Position numbers and translations under genes: made by a program. Below, piece by piece: positions 1 through 10,239 of a stretch of DNA of 64,000 bases. Every line of letters starts with the position of its first letter. Within the stretch, counting starts at the first letter, position 1. Source of the stretch: Dysidea avara (taxonomy: Eukaryota > Porifera > Demospongiae > Dictyoceratida > Dysideidae); contig NC_089279.1 in NCBI RefSeq assembly GCF_963678975.1, positions 30,091,160-30,155,159 on the forward strand, read 5' to 3'. Below the pieces are notes generated by a model. That model was not told the origin of the DNA and made no database searches. It worked only from the letters and a program-made list of their open reading frames with translations.

Positions 1-396
1 CCGTCGAATGGGTAAAAGGCAGGAAGTGACGTGGTGGATCACGTTTTTCCGCTTTGCTTTCAGACATATAGCAAAGATTTACGCAATAGAGCGGTGACAC
101 CTGACGTCACAGTCGCTTCCTCGGGGCAGAAAATGTATCACGCCACAGGATAAGAGTTATGTTCGAGCGAGCGAGACTACGTTTTGAGCGTTCGATTGGT
201 GTTGAGCAAACGAGTATGTAGTTGTGTGATAACTAAGCTGGTAAGTTTATAATGGGTTTAATTCCACGTAACTACTGTGAGCTTACAGACAGCAATTGGG
301 TGTGGCTTCGTACACATCTAATATTACAATTTCCCAATAATTATATTAAAGTGGGTGTGGCTCACAAAAGTACTTATCCTGCTGCAAGACTAGACT
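1..396 (+). promoter_or_regulatory. 5' flank of the RecQ-like gene, partly repeated elsewhere
   Basis: Non-coding leader before the RecQ-like start codon. The stretch from about 148 to 215 is clearly similar to 19139-19216 inside a hAT-like MITE (shared words include GACTACGTTTTGAG and TGTTGAG), and 345-365 resembles 19372-19390 (AAGTGGGYGTGGCTCAC). A weaker match to 68-110 (ACGCAATAGAG followed by ACACCTGAC) occurs near 55520. I see no clear TATA box. The segment is richer in CG dinucleotides than most of the window, as a promoter could be. Its repetition fits the leader of a mobile element. The left terminus of that element was not identified and may lie outside the window. Confidence 0.4.
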
Positions 397-1850
397 ATGT
401 ACAACGTCTCAGGTACTGAACAAGTACAATTGGAAGATACTCCAGAGAGAATAATACTTGATGTAGCGGAAAAGATGGGCATAGCAAACCTCAAGCCCAA
501 ACAACTTGAAGCGATTTCTGCATTTTTGTCTGGAAGAGATGTTTTTGTATCATTGCCTACAGGATACGGGAAATCCATAATATTTGCTCTTTTGCCTGCA
601 ATGTTTAATAGAATAAGAGGTATGAACTCTTAATGATGCTAAACACACACTGACACATTTATTACATTGTGCCTCTAGATTGCAATGATAGCCTGGTCGT
701 GTGCATCAGCCCTTTAGCATCCCTTGAAATGGATCTTACGGAGAAATTTAGAAGCAGAGGGATAAATGCTGTGTTTGTCGGTGAGCAGCAAAAAGACTGG
801 GGTCAAAGAAGAAGAGTGTTGGATGGAAATGTTGAAATTGTGTTCACCAGTCCGGAAAACATTATCTGCAATAAAATGTACAGAAACATGTTACGCAGTG
901 AAGTATACAAGAAGAGACTAGTGGCTTTGGTTGTTGATGAAGCACATTGTGTGAAAACATGGTGAGTTGTACATGTGTGCTTTTATAATATAGTGCTTAA
1001 AAACTACATTTGCAGGGGTGATGAGTTCCGAACAGAATTTTCTAAGATTGGAGAATTGCGCAGTTTAATTCCTACCTCTGTAAACATCATGGCATTGACA
1101 GCAACAGCAACTTCAGAAGTTCTCAAAGTTGTTACAGAACGTCTGTCACTTGATAACCCACTCATCATTGGATTATCTCCCAGCCAAAGCCATATATTCT
1201 ACAATGCAGAAAAGCTTCCAGATATTGCAAACTATTGTAGAGAACTGAGTGCAAAATTGAAGATCAAACGCCTCTCTTTTCCTAAAATATTGATTTTTTG
1301 TCGCAGTTATGCTGACTGTGGTACAATGTACCGTATTTTAGAAGTACTGATGGGACCACACTTCACTGAGCCATATGGTAGTCCTGCCAAATTCCACTGT
1401 TTTAGGCTTGTAGATATGTACACCAGGGCCTCTACCAGCAAAATGAAACAGAAAGTTTTGAACTCATTCGTCACTGTCAACGGAAAACTCCAGGTAGTGA
1501 TAGCAACAACAGCTTTTAGTATGGGCATAGATTGTCCTGAAATCAGGACAGTAGTACATTTTGGAACACCTGGTACTGTTGAGGAATATGTACAAGAGAG
1601 TGGTCGTGCTGGTAGAGACCATAACCCTGCAACAGCACGTATGTTGTATGGAAAACCTCCAAAAGGTACATCAGTGCAAATGAAATCTTATGGCACCAAC
1701 AAAAGAGAATGTAGGAGAAAGCTTCTTTTCAAGAACTTTTTGTTTAGCTCTGAAAACAGCGATGATATCCAGTTATGTAAATGTTGTGATAACTGTGCCA
1801 AAACTTGTAAATGTAGTGATTGTAGTAGTGGTGATAACATTGTACAGTAA
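397..1850 (+). CDS. RecQ-family superfamily 2 DNA helicase, element-associated
   Basis: Predicted ATP-dependent 3'-5' DNA helicase of 446 residues from three exons: 397-619, 679-961 and 1016-1850. The introns are 59 and 54 bases with GT-AG ends, and splicing keeps the frame. Visible motifs in order are a Q-motif-like lead (LKPKQLEAI), Walker A (LPTGYGKS), DEAH box (VVDEAHCVKTWG), motif III (ALTATAT), motif V (TAFSMGIDCPEIRTVVHFG) and motif VI (QESGRAGRD). After the helicase core comes a short cysteine cluster (CKCCDNCAKTCKCSDC) like the RecQ zinc-binding subdomain. No HRDC or exonuclease domain is present, so it is far shorter than BLM or WRN. The frame is fully open. It converges on the DUF6589 gene with 64 bases between stops. 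Helicase assignment is firm; membership in a mobile element is inferred from the pairing, the repeated leader and the compact introns. Confidence 0.93.
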
Positions 1851-1868
1851 TTAAATTTACAATAACTA

Positions 1869-1874
1869 AATAAA
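1869..1874 (+). terminator. Candidate polyadenylation signal of the RecQ-like gene
   Basis: AATAAA lies 19 bases after the TAA stop, inside the 64-base gap that separates the two convergent genes. The gap is so small that the two 3' UTRs must overlap or be extremely short. Confidence 0.5.
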
Positions 1875-1914
1875 AGTTAATATTACAGTGAGAAAGATCC
1901 AGACAAAATTACGA

Positions 1915-4900
1915 TTATGAATGTTTACATATTATACTATCAATCTTTTCCTTTAGCCACTTGTCCAGCTTTTCCTTGTTGATCTGCTCTAAATGTCCCT
2001 TAGGCAACTTAAAGCTGCTGTGTGTCCTTTGGTCTTTCTTGACAAAAACTTCCTTCTCTTCAAGTGTCCGTAAAACTATGTTAAAGTCCTTCTCATTTGA
2101 TTTCTTTTTATGATGGTCACTCTCTCTCTCTACTCCCAATTCTCTAGCAAACTGACGACAAACATCACTCACAACACCAATAGTGTTTGCTGCTCTCTGG
2201 ATGGTACCAAAGCTGTTGTTAGGACCAAGGTTTCTTAGAATCCCTTTTAGCCTATTATTCAAATGTTCCATGTGCAGGTCTGAGGGGATGTTGCATCCTG
2301 CTCTGCCTTTAGTATTAACAAACCGCCCCCATTTCAGCTGTGCTACTAACCTGGGGGATAAAATATGCAATTGACTAAGAAGGTTTACAGCTTCACCAGA
2401 ATAATTCTTGCAACCACCAGACTTGAAGACAAACAGCAGGAATCGCCAATACATTATCACTTTGTCACCATCTCCCTCCCTGATGGCATCGTTGAATCCA
2501 CTCCATAACAACCCTAAAGTTAGCACTTCTGTGGCATAGACATGCACACTGTCTACAGATTGGCATGGTTGTCCAGGACGCCTTGTTTGCCTGGGTTGAC
2601 GTTGCCTTGGTTGACGTTGCCTTGGTTGAGGTGGTTTAGGCTTCGGTAGCTCAATTTTAACATACTGCTCAACTAAAGCAGCAGCCATGTCATAGACCAT
2701 TTCATAATCATTGGAAGTCAGGATGGTCTTGGCAGCTGCTACGACATGAGCATCTAGGACAACACCTAAAAAATCTTCACATGCTCTCAAATTGTCTTTG
2801 GGATCAGTAGGAATATTGGTTCTGTTAATCTCATTTTTAAGCTGAAACAGAGTGCCCTTCTGTGTAGCTGACTGCTTGGAGTAAAGCCATTTCCATATTA
2901 CCTGTGAACAAAATTGTAAAATATAAACAAGCTGTTTTCACAGTAAGAAATGAATTCTACCTTGACAAGAGTCATATTAGTATGCCAGTCATCAACTACA
3001 GGTACAAGTCCTTCCAATCGGTCCAGCTCATTCTCAGAATGATGGCGTACAGATTGGGCAGTACGCTCACGAGCTGCTGTTAACTGGTCTCCACTGCAGC
3101 AAATTGGATGAAAATTGTACTCAGTGTATGTCAGTGTATCTCCTGCGTCTGCAAAAGTTATTGTCACATTGTTAGTTTGAGTAGGCACATATCGATGTAT
3201 CTGATCCATGATTCTTGCCATCTCATCGATCTTGTTTTCATTAAGATTAATGACTCCCAGTGGGACCTGATATACGTAGATTAAATCCATAAATCACAAC
3301 ACAATACACATATTCATACCACAGTAGATTTCATTGACATTTCTTCACTGTACAGAAATGGAATGTGCCATAGTACATCTTTCTTCTGTGTTGAAAATTT
3401 CTCCATCTGCTGTACAAGTATCCTAAATAAGCAAACAATAGCAACCCTTTTGTGTATGCATATATATATATACATTATTTTTTATAGCAAATAGTATAAT
3501 AATAATGACACAGCAAGTGTATAAACACTATTGTAATTAGCTGATTCGGCTCTCCACCAATCGCAGTTCAGTGGAGATAGCAGGATGCTCTGATGGCTGC
3601 AACTTTCTGCTCCCTCAAACAGCCAGCACAGCAGAACATAATAAAGAAAATGAGATGGTACAACACATCCAGGAGAGTGAACACACACACGCACGCACGC
3701 ACACACACACACAGACACACTAATGAATACCAACATACCTTGAAACTAGTACTTTAAAGTGTTCTTTTATACTACACAGGTCATTAAGACTTGGTAAGAT
3801 ATCTTCAGGAGTGATGGCTACATTTTGTGGTGGAGCATTAGAGTAAAGAGAAAGGTCTATCCAATCTTTAGCTGCATACATATGAACACAGTGTAACGAC
3901 TTGGTTTGATGATAAATACGCTGGAAGCTTGGACGGAAGTTCTTGTCCACATTGTCTATAGTAATCTTGAAACCTGACCAAGCATTTGATTGTACTGTCA
4001 CTACATCCCCTAATGTGGCTCCTTCATTTGTGTTGACTGGTGTTTGTTGTCCAACTGTGTCTTCATTTGCACGAGCTACATGATCAATAGTTACAGGTTG
4101 TCCTGGTAAACTGTGTTCATCATTGGGTGATCTCACTGGACTATAGGCAGGAGCAATATAGGACATGTCTAATTCACTGATAGAAGTATCAGGCTGGATA
4201 TATGAATACTCATTAAAAGTAAGTGATGTATCCATTTCTATATGTGATGTATCAGAAGCCGGCCAGAAAGACTCAGATTCTTGTGATTCACCACTACCAT
4301 CAGCAACGCTACCATCAGTAAAACTATGATCAACAACACTACTATTCACAGACACTTGTCTACTAAGTACTGATGATCTGCTGGGTGAGAACTCAGCAGC
4401 TGAATCTTCACACTGACCAATGTCAATGTTGCCAATTGTTTCATAGTTAAAGGACCTTTCCTATAAATATAAAATACAATTAAACGGCATTCATAAACTA
4501 TAGCAACTCTGTATAACTGACTCTAAGACATTGACAAACTATTTTATGGAGAATGTGCTGTTCTTAAAAAAAAATTATATAGTAATGCACAAGGTCGGGT
4601 CAATTGAATGGTTAAATGCAGCTCAAGTAGGTATATATGTTCATGAAACCTACCTCTATATATTTCTTCAACTCATCCGCCCAAAACAAAACCTCAACAT
4701 CATGGTCTTCTGACAGACGGTTCACCAATGCAATGGTCCGCTTGTGGGACAGGCAAACCATTAAAGGTTGCAAGCATTTGTATACCTGAAATTATACTTG
4801 ATCGTATATTTTGGTTAGACATAGATTCTGTATGTCCATACCTGTTTATTAGCGCCATTGGCATACAACATAACTGATACGGCTCTTTGGACAAGGGCCA

Positions 4901-5757
4901 TGTGAGGTGATCGACTTTTAATGATGACTCCAATAACAAAGCAGAGCAGGGTCTTGCTAACATGGGGTAAGATAAACTTCACTAAGGCAACCAAAGTAGG
5001 AAGCTTCGCTTTGAATTCTAGAAAGATGGTTTCCCAGCTAAACTGTTTAACAGCTTCATTACTGTCACGCATCATTGAGGGTATTCTTGTGCTGCATATA
5101 TCAGTGAGCTCATTACAGATCTTTCTCCCAAAAGCATTACATGAGAATGCACTGGTTTCTTCAGCATTCACCAATGAACTAGCAAGTGATTTATAAGATC
5201 TGTAAACCAACTTCCTTACACATGTTTTGCGTAGTTGGTCATCAATGTTATATGTGCGTGGTCCAATTACAACCTATAAAAAGCTTGTATATAATACTGA
5301 TCAGTAAGGCTATTAAACATACCTTGACATCTTTTGATGTTGAACTTGGTTGGGAGATTGAGGTGTTTTGACAAACTACTTTGTTTGGTGCCTGCAATTG
5401 GGAATTTAAACTAGGCCTTTTCTGTCCCACATGCGCTGTCGCTGAAGGTGACTGAGTATTGACTGACAATCTTGTCAACTTCCTTGTGATGCCATCAATC
5501 TTCTTTTTCAGATCTTTCTCAATCCGTTCAACAGACTTAGCCAGGTTGTTACAGCAGTTACACAAGTAAGCATTACTGTTGCACTCACAATAGGAAGACA
5601 ATGGTCTTTCAGTGTACTCTAGACTTATCCTTTCCAAGACTCTCTTGGCTTCTGAACCACCTGCTCCATACAGCTTCTTCCGCTTGTGCTGAGAAGAGGT
5701 GTCATCAATTGGCGACTGGCATAGGCAACACTTATCACTCTGTCCATTCGCCATCAT
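1915..5757 (-). CDS. DUF6589-type protein, 1038 aa, seven exons
   Basis: Seven exons on the minus strand join in frame: 5757-5323, 5273-4842, 4785-4654, 4460-3739, 3422-3320, 3266-2961 and 2901-1915, all with GT-AG introns, giving 1038 residues. The N-terminus has a cysteine-rich patch (CCLCQ, then CECNSNAYLCNCC) that could bind zinc, followed by a lysine-rich helix. A serine- and acid-rich linker fills the start of exon 4. The later exons contain signatures I know from the DUF6589 family: IDNVDKNFRPSFQRIYHQTK, ICCSGDQLTAARERTAQ, GLVPVVDDWHTNM and KGTLFQLKNEINR, and near the end CNIPSDLHMEHLNNRLKGIL. The spaced acidic residues (DN.D, GDQ, E) could be an RNase H-like active site, but that is my inference. 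There are no internal stops. Function is unproven; the convergent RecQ helicase suggests a shared role in movement of a DNA element. Confidence 0.85.
3680..3721. repeat. (AC/GC)n microsatellite in an intron
   Basis: A short run of ACACAC and GCACGC units lies in the intron between exons 4 and 5 of the DUF6589 gene. This intron is the longest in the gene and also has a TATATA run near 3461. Confidence 0.8.
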
Positions 5758-5920
5758 TCACGAGGTGACTTTGTCATTCGCGCGCCAAAACTACGCAAGG
5801 GAAAGGCGTACAAACTCGATGAAGACATCCTTGGGTCGTTGTCACCTCTTTAGTTCGTGGTCCAGGCCAATCAACGCTCACCAACCAAGGGGTGATTTGC
5901 CTGCAGAACTTTTCTATTGT

Positions 5921-6009
5921 AGAGTCCCCAGACCCTTTCGGAGCAGGCGCTTATAATTTCCAATCGATAAGCGCCGTGCGGAGAAATAGGGTCTGGCTAC
6001 GCGAGACTA
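5921..6009. mobile_element. Short hairpin MITE (CAGACCC ends)
   Basis: The ends are inverted copies: CAGACCCTTTCGGAGC with GGCGCTTA on the left, and TAAGCGCC with GGGTCTGGCTACGCGAGACT on the right, around a centre of about 12 bases. It would fold into one long hairpin. It lies immediately downstream of the DUF6589 start codon flank and may mark the edge of the two-gene unit. It is followed by a G-run and a C-run (6013-6050) ending in TGGATCCGCCCCTG; a similar GGCGGATCCAGG word occurs near 18318. Confidence 0.6.
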
Positions 6010-6066
6010 GAAGGGGGGGGGCTTCAGCCCCCAAGGCCCCCCCCCCCCCCTGGATCCGCCCCTGCA

Positions 6067-6512
6067 TAATTAGCTAGCTACAAACTTTCTAAATCCACTC
6101 CTTGTAAGATCACATTTTTTTTCGAAATTTTTTTACCAATCATAGCTATTAATGAATCAATGAAATTCTCCTTTCCTGCCATGCAATTAGCTAACACCCA
6201 ATCAGTCACCGTGCAGTTGTTATTAGCTAATGACTTAAGGGTGTGTTTGGGCAGAAATTGGATCATTGATGAGAGGCCATGCAATGGCCTGCTAGCATTT
6301 CTAGACGTTACTGGCAGTGCATGCTCACTCAGGGGCATATTCCACCAAGCCATTATTAATGGGTGTGGCCAGTCAACGAGGCCAGGGAGCGAGGCAGTCA
6401 GGGATCTACGGTGCACCAGATTAGTTTGTCAGTGTCACCTTTACAGTTTACTTTTTGTAATCGCGTTTGTATTTGTAGAGTTGAGATTGAATACATATAA
6501 ATACGCAATAAC
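6067..6512. other. No recognisable gene
   Basis: A frame of about 110 codons exists on the minus strand (6416-6078), but I recognise no domain in it and the composition is unremarkable. Probably repeat-derived spacer before the retrotransposon copy that begins at 6522. Confidence 0.4.
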
Positions 6513-6521
6513 AATTACTCA

Positions 6522-7913
6522 AGGCAAGGCATTTCATCTGACCAACTGGTGACATATACCATCCTGATTTTCATCTTGGTCGTCCTGCCTATTTTAATCT
6601 CTCCGTCAGGAGTACCACTCAGTCTGCTGTCATATCTTCTGCTTCTTAGGCTGGGGTGGCCGCTGCTGTTGGTGAGATAGCTAAGGACACTCAATACCAG
6701 GACATTGTGAATGATAATGAAGGAGATTTTATCCCTCTTGTATGTGAGACCTTTGGTGTTTGGTCACCATATGCCCTATCAATTTTAGGATCCATAGCTG
6801 ACAGAACAACTGTTAGAAACGGTTTGCCTCGAAAGTTTGCTAGGCGCCAACTTCTCCAGCAACTGTCTGTGACTTTGTGGAGGTACAATGCGAAAATGAT
6901 ACTCCGCCAGCATTCGCTTACTTCTGAGGACGAATTTCATGACTTTGACATTCAGTGGTTAAGTTACACTGTAAGTATGATACCAGAGCTCTCAACTCTC
7001 ACTCATTCTGCGTGAGTCTCACGCATTGAAGCAAAATCTCACTCTCTCACTCACAACACCTCAAAACTCACGCATTAATCTCTCAGACTCACAGCATGAA
7101 TCTCGAATCAAAGCAGCACTTTCTTAGCATCACGTGATCACTCGTAAGGGTCTTGCATGCTTGTATGCATGAGAGTGATTATATTCACATATGTTAGGGT
7201 TGTTCAGCCACTAACCATCAACAGAAGCCACGTAAACAGAAAGTTTCCCATTGCTATTATTGACTCATTGGACACACCATAATATAGCTAGCTATATAAT
7301 TAACTGACTTCACAATATTATTTTTAATTATTATTAGCTATACTTAGTCATTTCCATGTTGTGTAGTTATTGTATGTATTTTGGTCATTATCTGTTATAA
7401 TCAAAACAGAGCCTTGTTATAAATGCAGCCCTGTAGACGCGGTGCTCAAATCTGCAAAGAAAGCAACATCAGAATATAACAGGGCACATGCACAGCAGCA
7501 GCAAACAATGAATTATATAATAGCTACGTATACATTATGCAATATAATCCCTTTCTGTATGTGATTAAAGTCTGTATGATTTTTGTCCAAAAATCATGAA
7601 TTTTGATCAAAATTGCATCTGAGAATGTCTTGAGTTACAAACTTTTCTCATACCCCAGACCCCCTTAAGGCAAAATCCTTTGCATTTAGGAGTATGATTG
7701 ACACACTGCAGGTGAGTCTCCTATCCTCTACATAATCTCACTCATTTTCATACCAATCTTACTCTCATTTTCACTTATGTTCTCACTCAAAGTGATTTCC
7801 ACCAGTTGAGAGCTCTGAGTACGCAGCTAGTAATAAGTATATAGTTAGGTAATAAGTAGTAGTATGGTGTAGTTTTCAGTATGTACGTGTGTTTCAGTAC
7901 TTTTGTAAAAAAA
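6522..7913 (+). mobile_element. 5'-truncated non-LTR retrotransposon, copy 1, with nested MITE
   Basis: This is the 3' end of a LINE-like element. The coding part (about 6545-6957) encodes a conserved C-terminal domain with the blocks VAAAVGEIAKD, DFIPLVCETFGVWSPYALS and LPRKFARRQLLQQLSVTLWRYN. It ends in a shared 3' tail (AATAAGTATATAGTTAGGTA...TGTACGTGTG) and an A-run. The insertion is flanked by a 9-bp target duplication AATTACTCA (6513-6521 and 7914-7922), which supports target-primed integration. An 834-bp TIR element (6984-7817) interrupts the 3' UTR. Two further copies in the window (minus strand 7993-8528, and 27521-28186) share the domain and tail. The domain resembles the restriction-like endonuclease region at the C-terminus of R2-type LINE proteins. 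The copy is dead: it lacks the reverse transcriptase. Confidence 0.8.
6984..7817. mobile_element. 834-bp TIR element nested in retrotransposon copy 1
   Basis: The ends are perfect 14-base inverted repeats, CAGAGCTCTCAACT at 6984-6997 and its reverse complement at 7804-7817, extending outward to TAC on both sides with one indel. The flanking sequence is a contiguous retrotransposon tail in the other copies, so the insertion is confirmed by comparison. The subterminal regions are rich in repeated TCTCACTC / CTCACGCATT words. No transposase is encoded, so it is non-autonomous. Confidence 0.75.
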
Positions 7914-7992
7914 AATTACTCACAACTGATTACACTTTTGTCATACTCGCGGAAGTGCGGTCGCAGCTACGTAATTATGTTTCTTTTGTCAA

Positions 7993-8528
7993 TTTTTTTT
8001 TACTGAAACACACATACATATACTGAAAACTACACCATACTACTACTTATTACCTAACTATACACTTATTACTAGCTACGTACTTAACTTAACCAATGTC
8101 AAAGTCAGAAAATTCGTCCTCAGCAGTAAGCGAATACTGGCGGAGTATATCATTTTCACATTGTACCTCCACAAAGTCACAGACAGTTGCTGGAGAAGTT
8201 GGCGCCTAGCAAACTTTCGAGGTAAACCATTTGTTCTGTCAACTATGGATCCTAAAATTGATAGGGCATATGGTGACCAAACACCAAAGGTCTCACATAC
8301 AAGAGGGATAAAATCTCCTCCATTATCATTCACAATGTCCTGGTATTGAGTGTCCTTAGCTATCTCACCAACAGCAGCGGCCACCCCAGCCTGAGAAGAA
8401 GCAGAAGATATGACAGCAGACTGAGTGGTACTCCTGACAGAGAGATCAAAATAGACAGGACGACCAAGATGAAAATCAAGGTGGAATATGTCGCCAGGAC
8501 GAGGAGGTTGACAGCATGGAGAGCCTTG
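7993..8528 (-). mobile_element. 5'-truncated non-LTR retrotransposon, copy 2 (minus strand)
   Basis: Reverse-strand copy of the family at 6522-7913. It starts at a T-run (7993-8001, the poly-A tail on the other strand) followed by the same tail, then the coding blocks VAAAVGEIAKD, DFIPLVCETFGVWSPYALS and LPRKFARRQLLQQLSVTLWRYN. The frame shifts near the end, after MIYSAS, and six bases are missing where copy 1 reads DRTTVRNG. Together with copy 1 it forms a tail-to-tail inverted pair around a unique spacer of about 70 bases. Confidence 0.75.
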
Positions 8529-8582
8529 CCAGTATTAGCTATACACTGTTCAAGTTGTTTGCACTGTTTTGTTTTTCTACAG

Positions 8583-9277
8583 TTCAATTACTCATCTTCC
8601 TAGTAAAAAATCTACTACAGTTTGGCCGGTAGATACAAAAATTATGATTTTTGAAGCAAAGTTTATTGTGCTATTCACAGTATGTCTTATTCTCTTTGTA
8701 GCGTTATTGATGTTTAATGGTCTTCTGTTGTTCATCAGACCACTGTCTCGCTTTAAATTTATTAATCATTTCAAACCTCTACTGGATGCATATCAAGGTC
8801 CATACAAAGACAAATTTTATTATTGGACTAGATTACAACTTTAAAAAAAGAGCTGTATTTTTTGGAATATCTGCCTTGGATAGAAGTATCCATTTGATCA
8901 CTGCATGTATGCTGCTTTGCATTGTTGCTTACCTGCATGGACAGTTCAATCCATTTAAGAAAAAAGAGAGGAATAGTCAAGAGGGATTCTTCTTACTAAA
9001 TTTACAGGGTTTATTTTTAATAAGGATTTTGACAGCTACAAATGGTGTTATTGTTGACATACTGATTGTAATAGCAGCAGCACAATTTGGAGTAATATTG
9101 GCAAAACAAGTTAAAACAATTATGCCACGTGATAAAGTCCCACAATTTGGGAATATTATTAATCTAAAGTTTTGCAAATGAAAGCAAACTCAAGCTCAAA
9201 ACATTGGACTAACAGGTATAGTGCCAGAAAGAAATATTTATCATGAATTTCAGGAACCAATGCTTCAAGATTTTTGA
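8583..9277 (+). pseudogene. C-terminal exon of a sponge-type TRP-like multi-pass membrane protein
   Basis: A splice acceptor (GTTTTTCTACAG, ending at 8582) opens an exon for the C-terminal part of a large membrane protein. Blocks I recognise from this family are LPSKKSTTVWPVD, RPLSRFKFINHFKPLLDAYQ, GPYKDKFYYW, RAVFFGISALDRSI and, at the end, YHEFQEP. Several hydrophobic helices are visible (ALLMFNGLLLFI, LITACMLLCIVAYL, VIVDILIVIAAAQFGVIL). It is broken twice: a one-base frameshift at the A-run near 8844, and an in-frame TGA at 9179-9181, after which the frame stays open for 31 more codons to 9277. The upstream exons are missing; retrotransposon copy 2 ends about 55 bases before it. The proposed channel or adhesion role of the family is from memory and uncertain. 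Confidence 0.7.
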
Positions 9278-10239
9278 ATACGTTACTAGTTGAAGAATTT
9301 GTGCATCATTGTTGGTTCACTCAACTTCATGCATACACACATTTTGAGAATACTTATAATTTTTAAATGATTATTATTTTTTACAGTACAACTGAAATTA
9401 CCAACAACTCCTATACACATTGCCAGCTATGTATAGAAGTAACCTTCTATAACAGAATGTATCAACTATGGAAACTCTGGGTGCAGTGAATTGAAGTAGT
9501 ACAGCAGTAATACAGTATACCAATCCAAAAAATAAATATTTGCTTTACTTTGTATAACAAGCTTCAAAACTAAACATTTAAAGCCAACAATATTGTCTAC
9601 CACCTCTCCAGTCCCTTCAAAAGTTCACTGGCAAGCATTAAGGACTTTGACAACATATAGAAGTCTCTGCACAAATTAAAGCAGACTTATTAAGCTTAAA
9701 GCAAGGGCAGTGTGAATAATAGTTGTGTGTATAGGTATTTGTGCCATTATAAAAACTAAATGATTTCTAAAATGATGGTGATCATCTTGCCAGTTGCCAC
9801 CCCATGCATCTTTCACAAATAGCGAAACATTGAATAAGGGAGTGTAAATCTTTCTGAGAAAACTGAAGAGTCATAGCTAACCACATTAACAGTATAATTA
9901 ATAGTAATATAACAAATAAAGAACTTTTATTCACAAAATAAAAATATATTCTTGAGTTTAGAATTGGAAGGTAAGTAACATTAGCAATGTCATTTCCCTT
10001 TTATATAAGTCATTTCATTTCATAGCAAAGTCCCTAAAGGGATAAAATCCTAATACAAAAATTAAGTTATAGTTATTGGTCAATTAATACATGTTTAAAT
10101 CTGCAAGGGATATGTTATTACTGTTATTGATTTGGATGACTATTCCAATCGTTCTGGGGAAGAAGGAGAATTTTGTACGTACAGTATGTATCACAAAAGG
10201 TTTTGAACGTGGTAAAATTTACAAGGATGATTTGATCTA
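9278..10239. other. No recognisable gene
   Basis: AT-rich sequence with no convincing open frame, long inverted repeat or known domain. Confidence 0.4.

Noticed and set aside
1307-1528. Minus-strand frame opposite the RecQ helicase
   Set aside because: Shadow of the helicase coding strand; it lies opposite motifs V and the preceding region.
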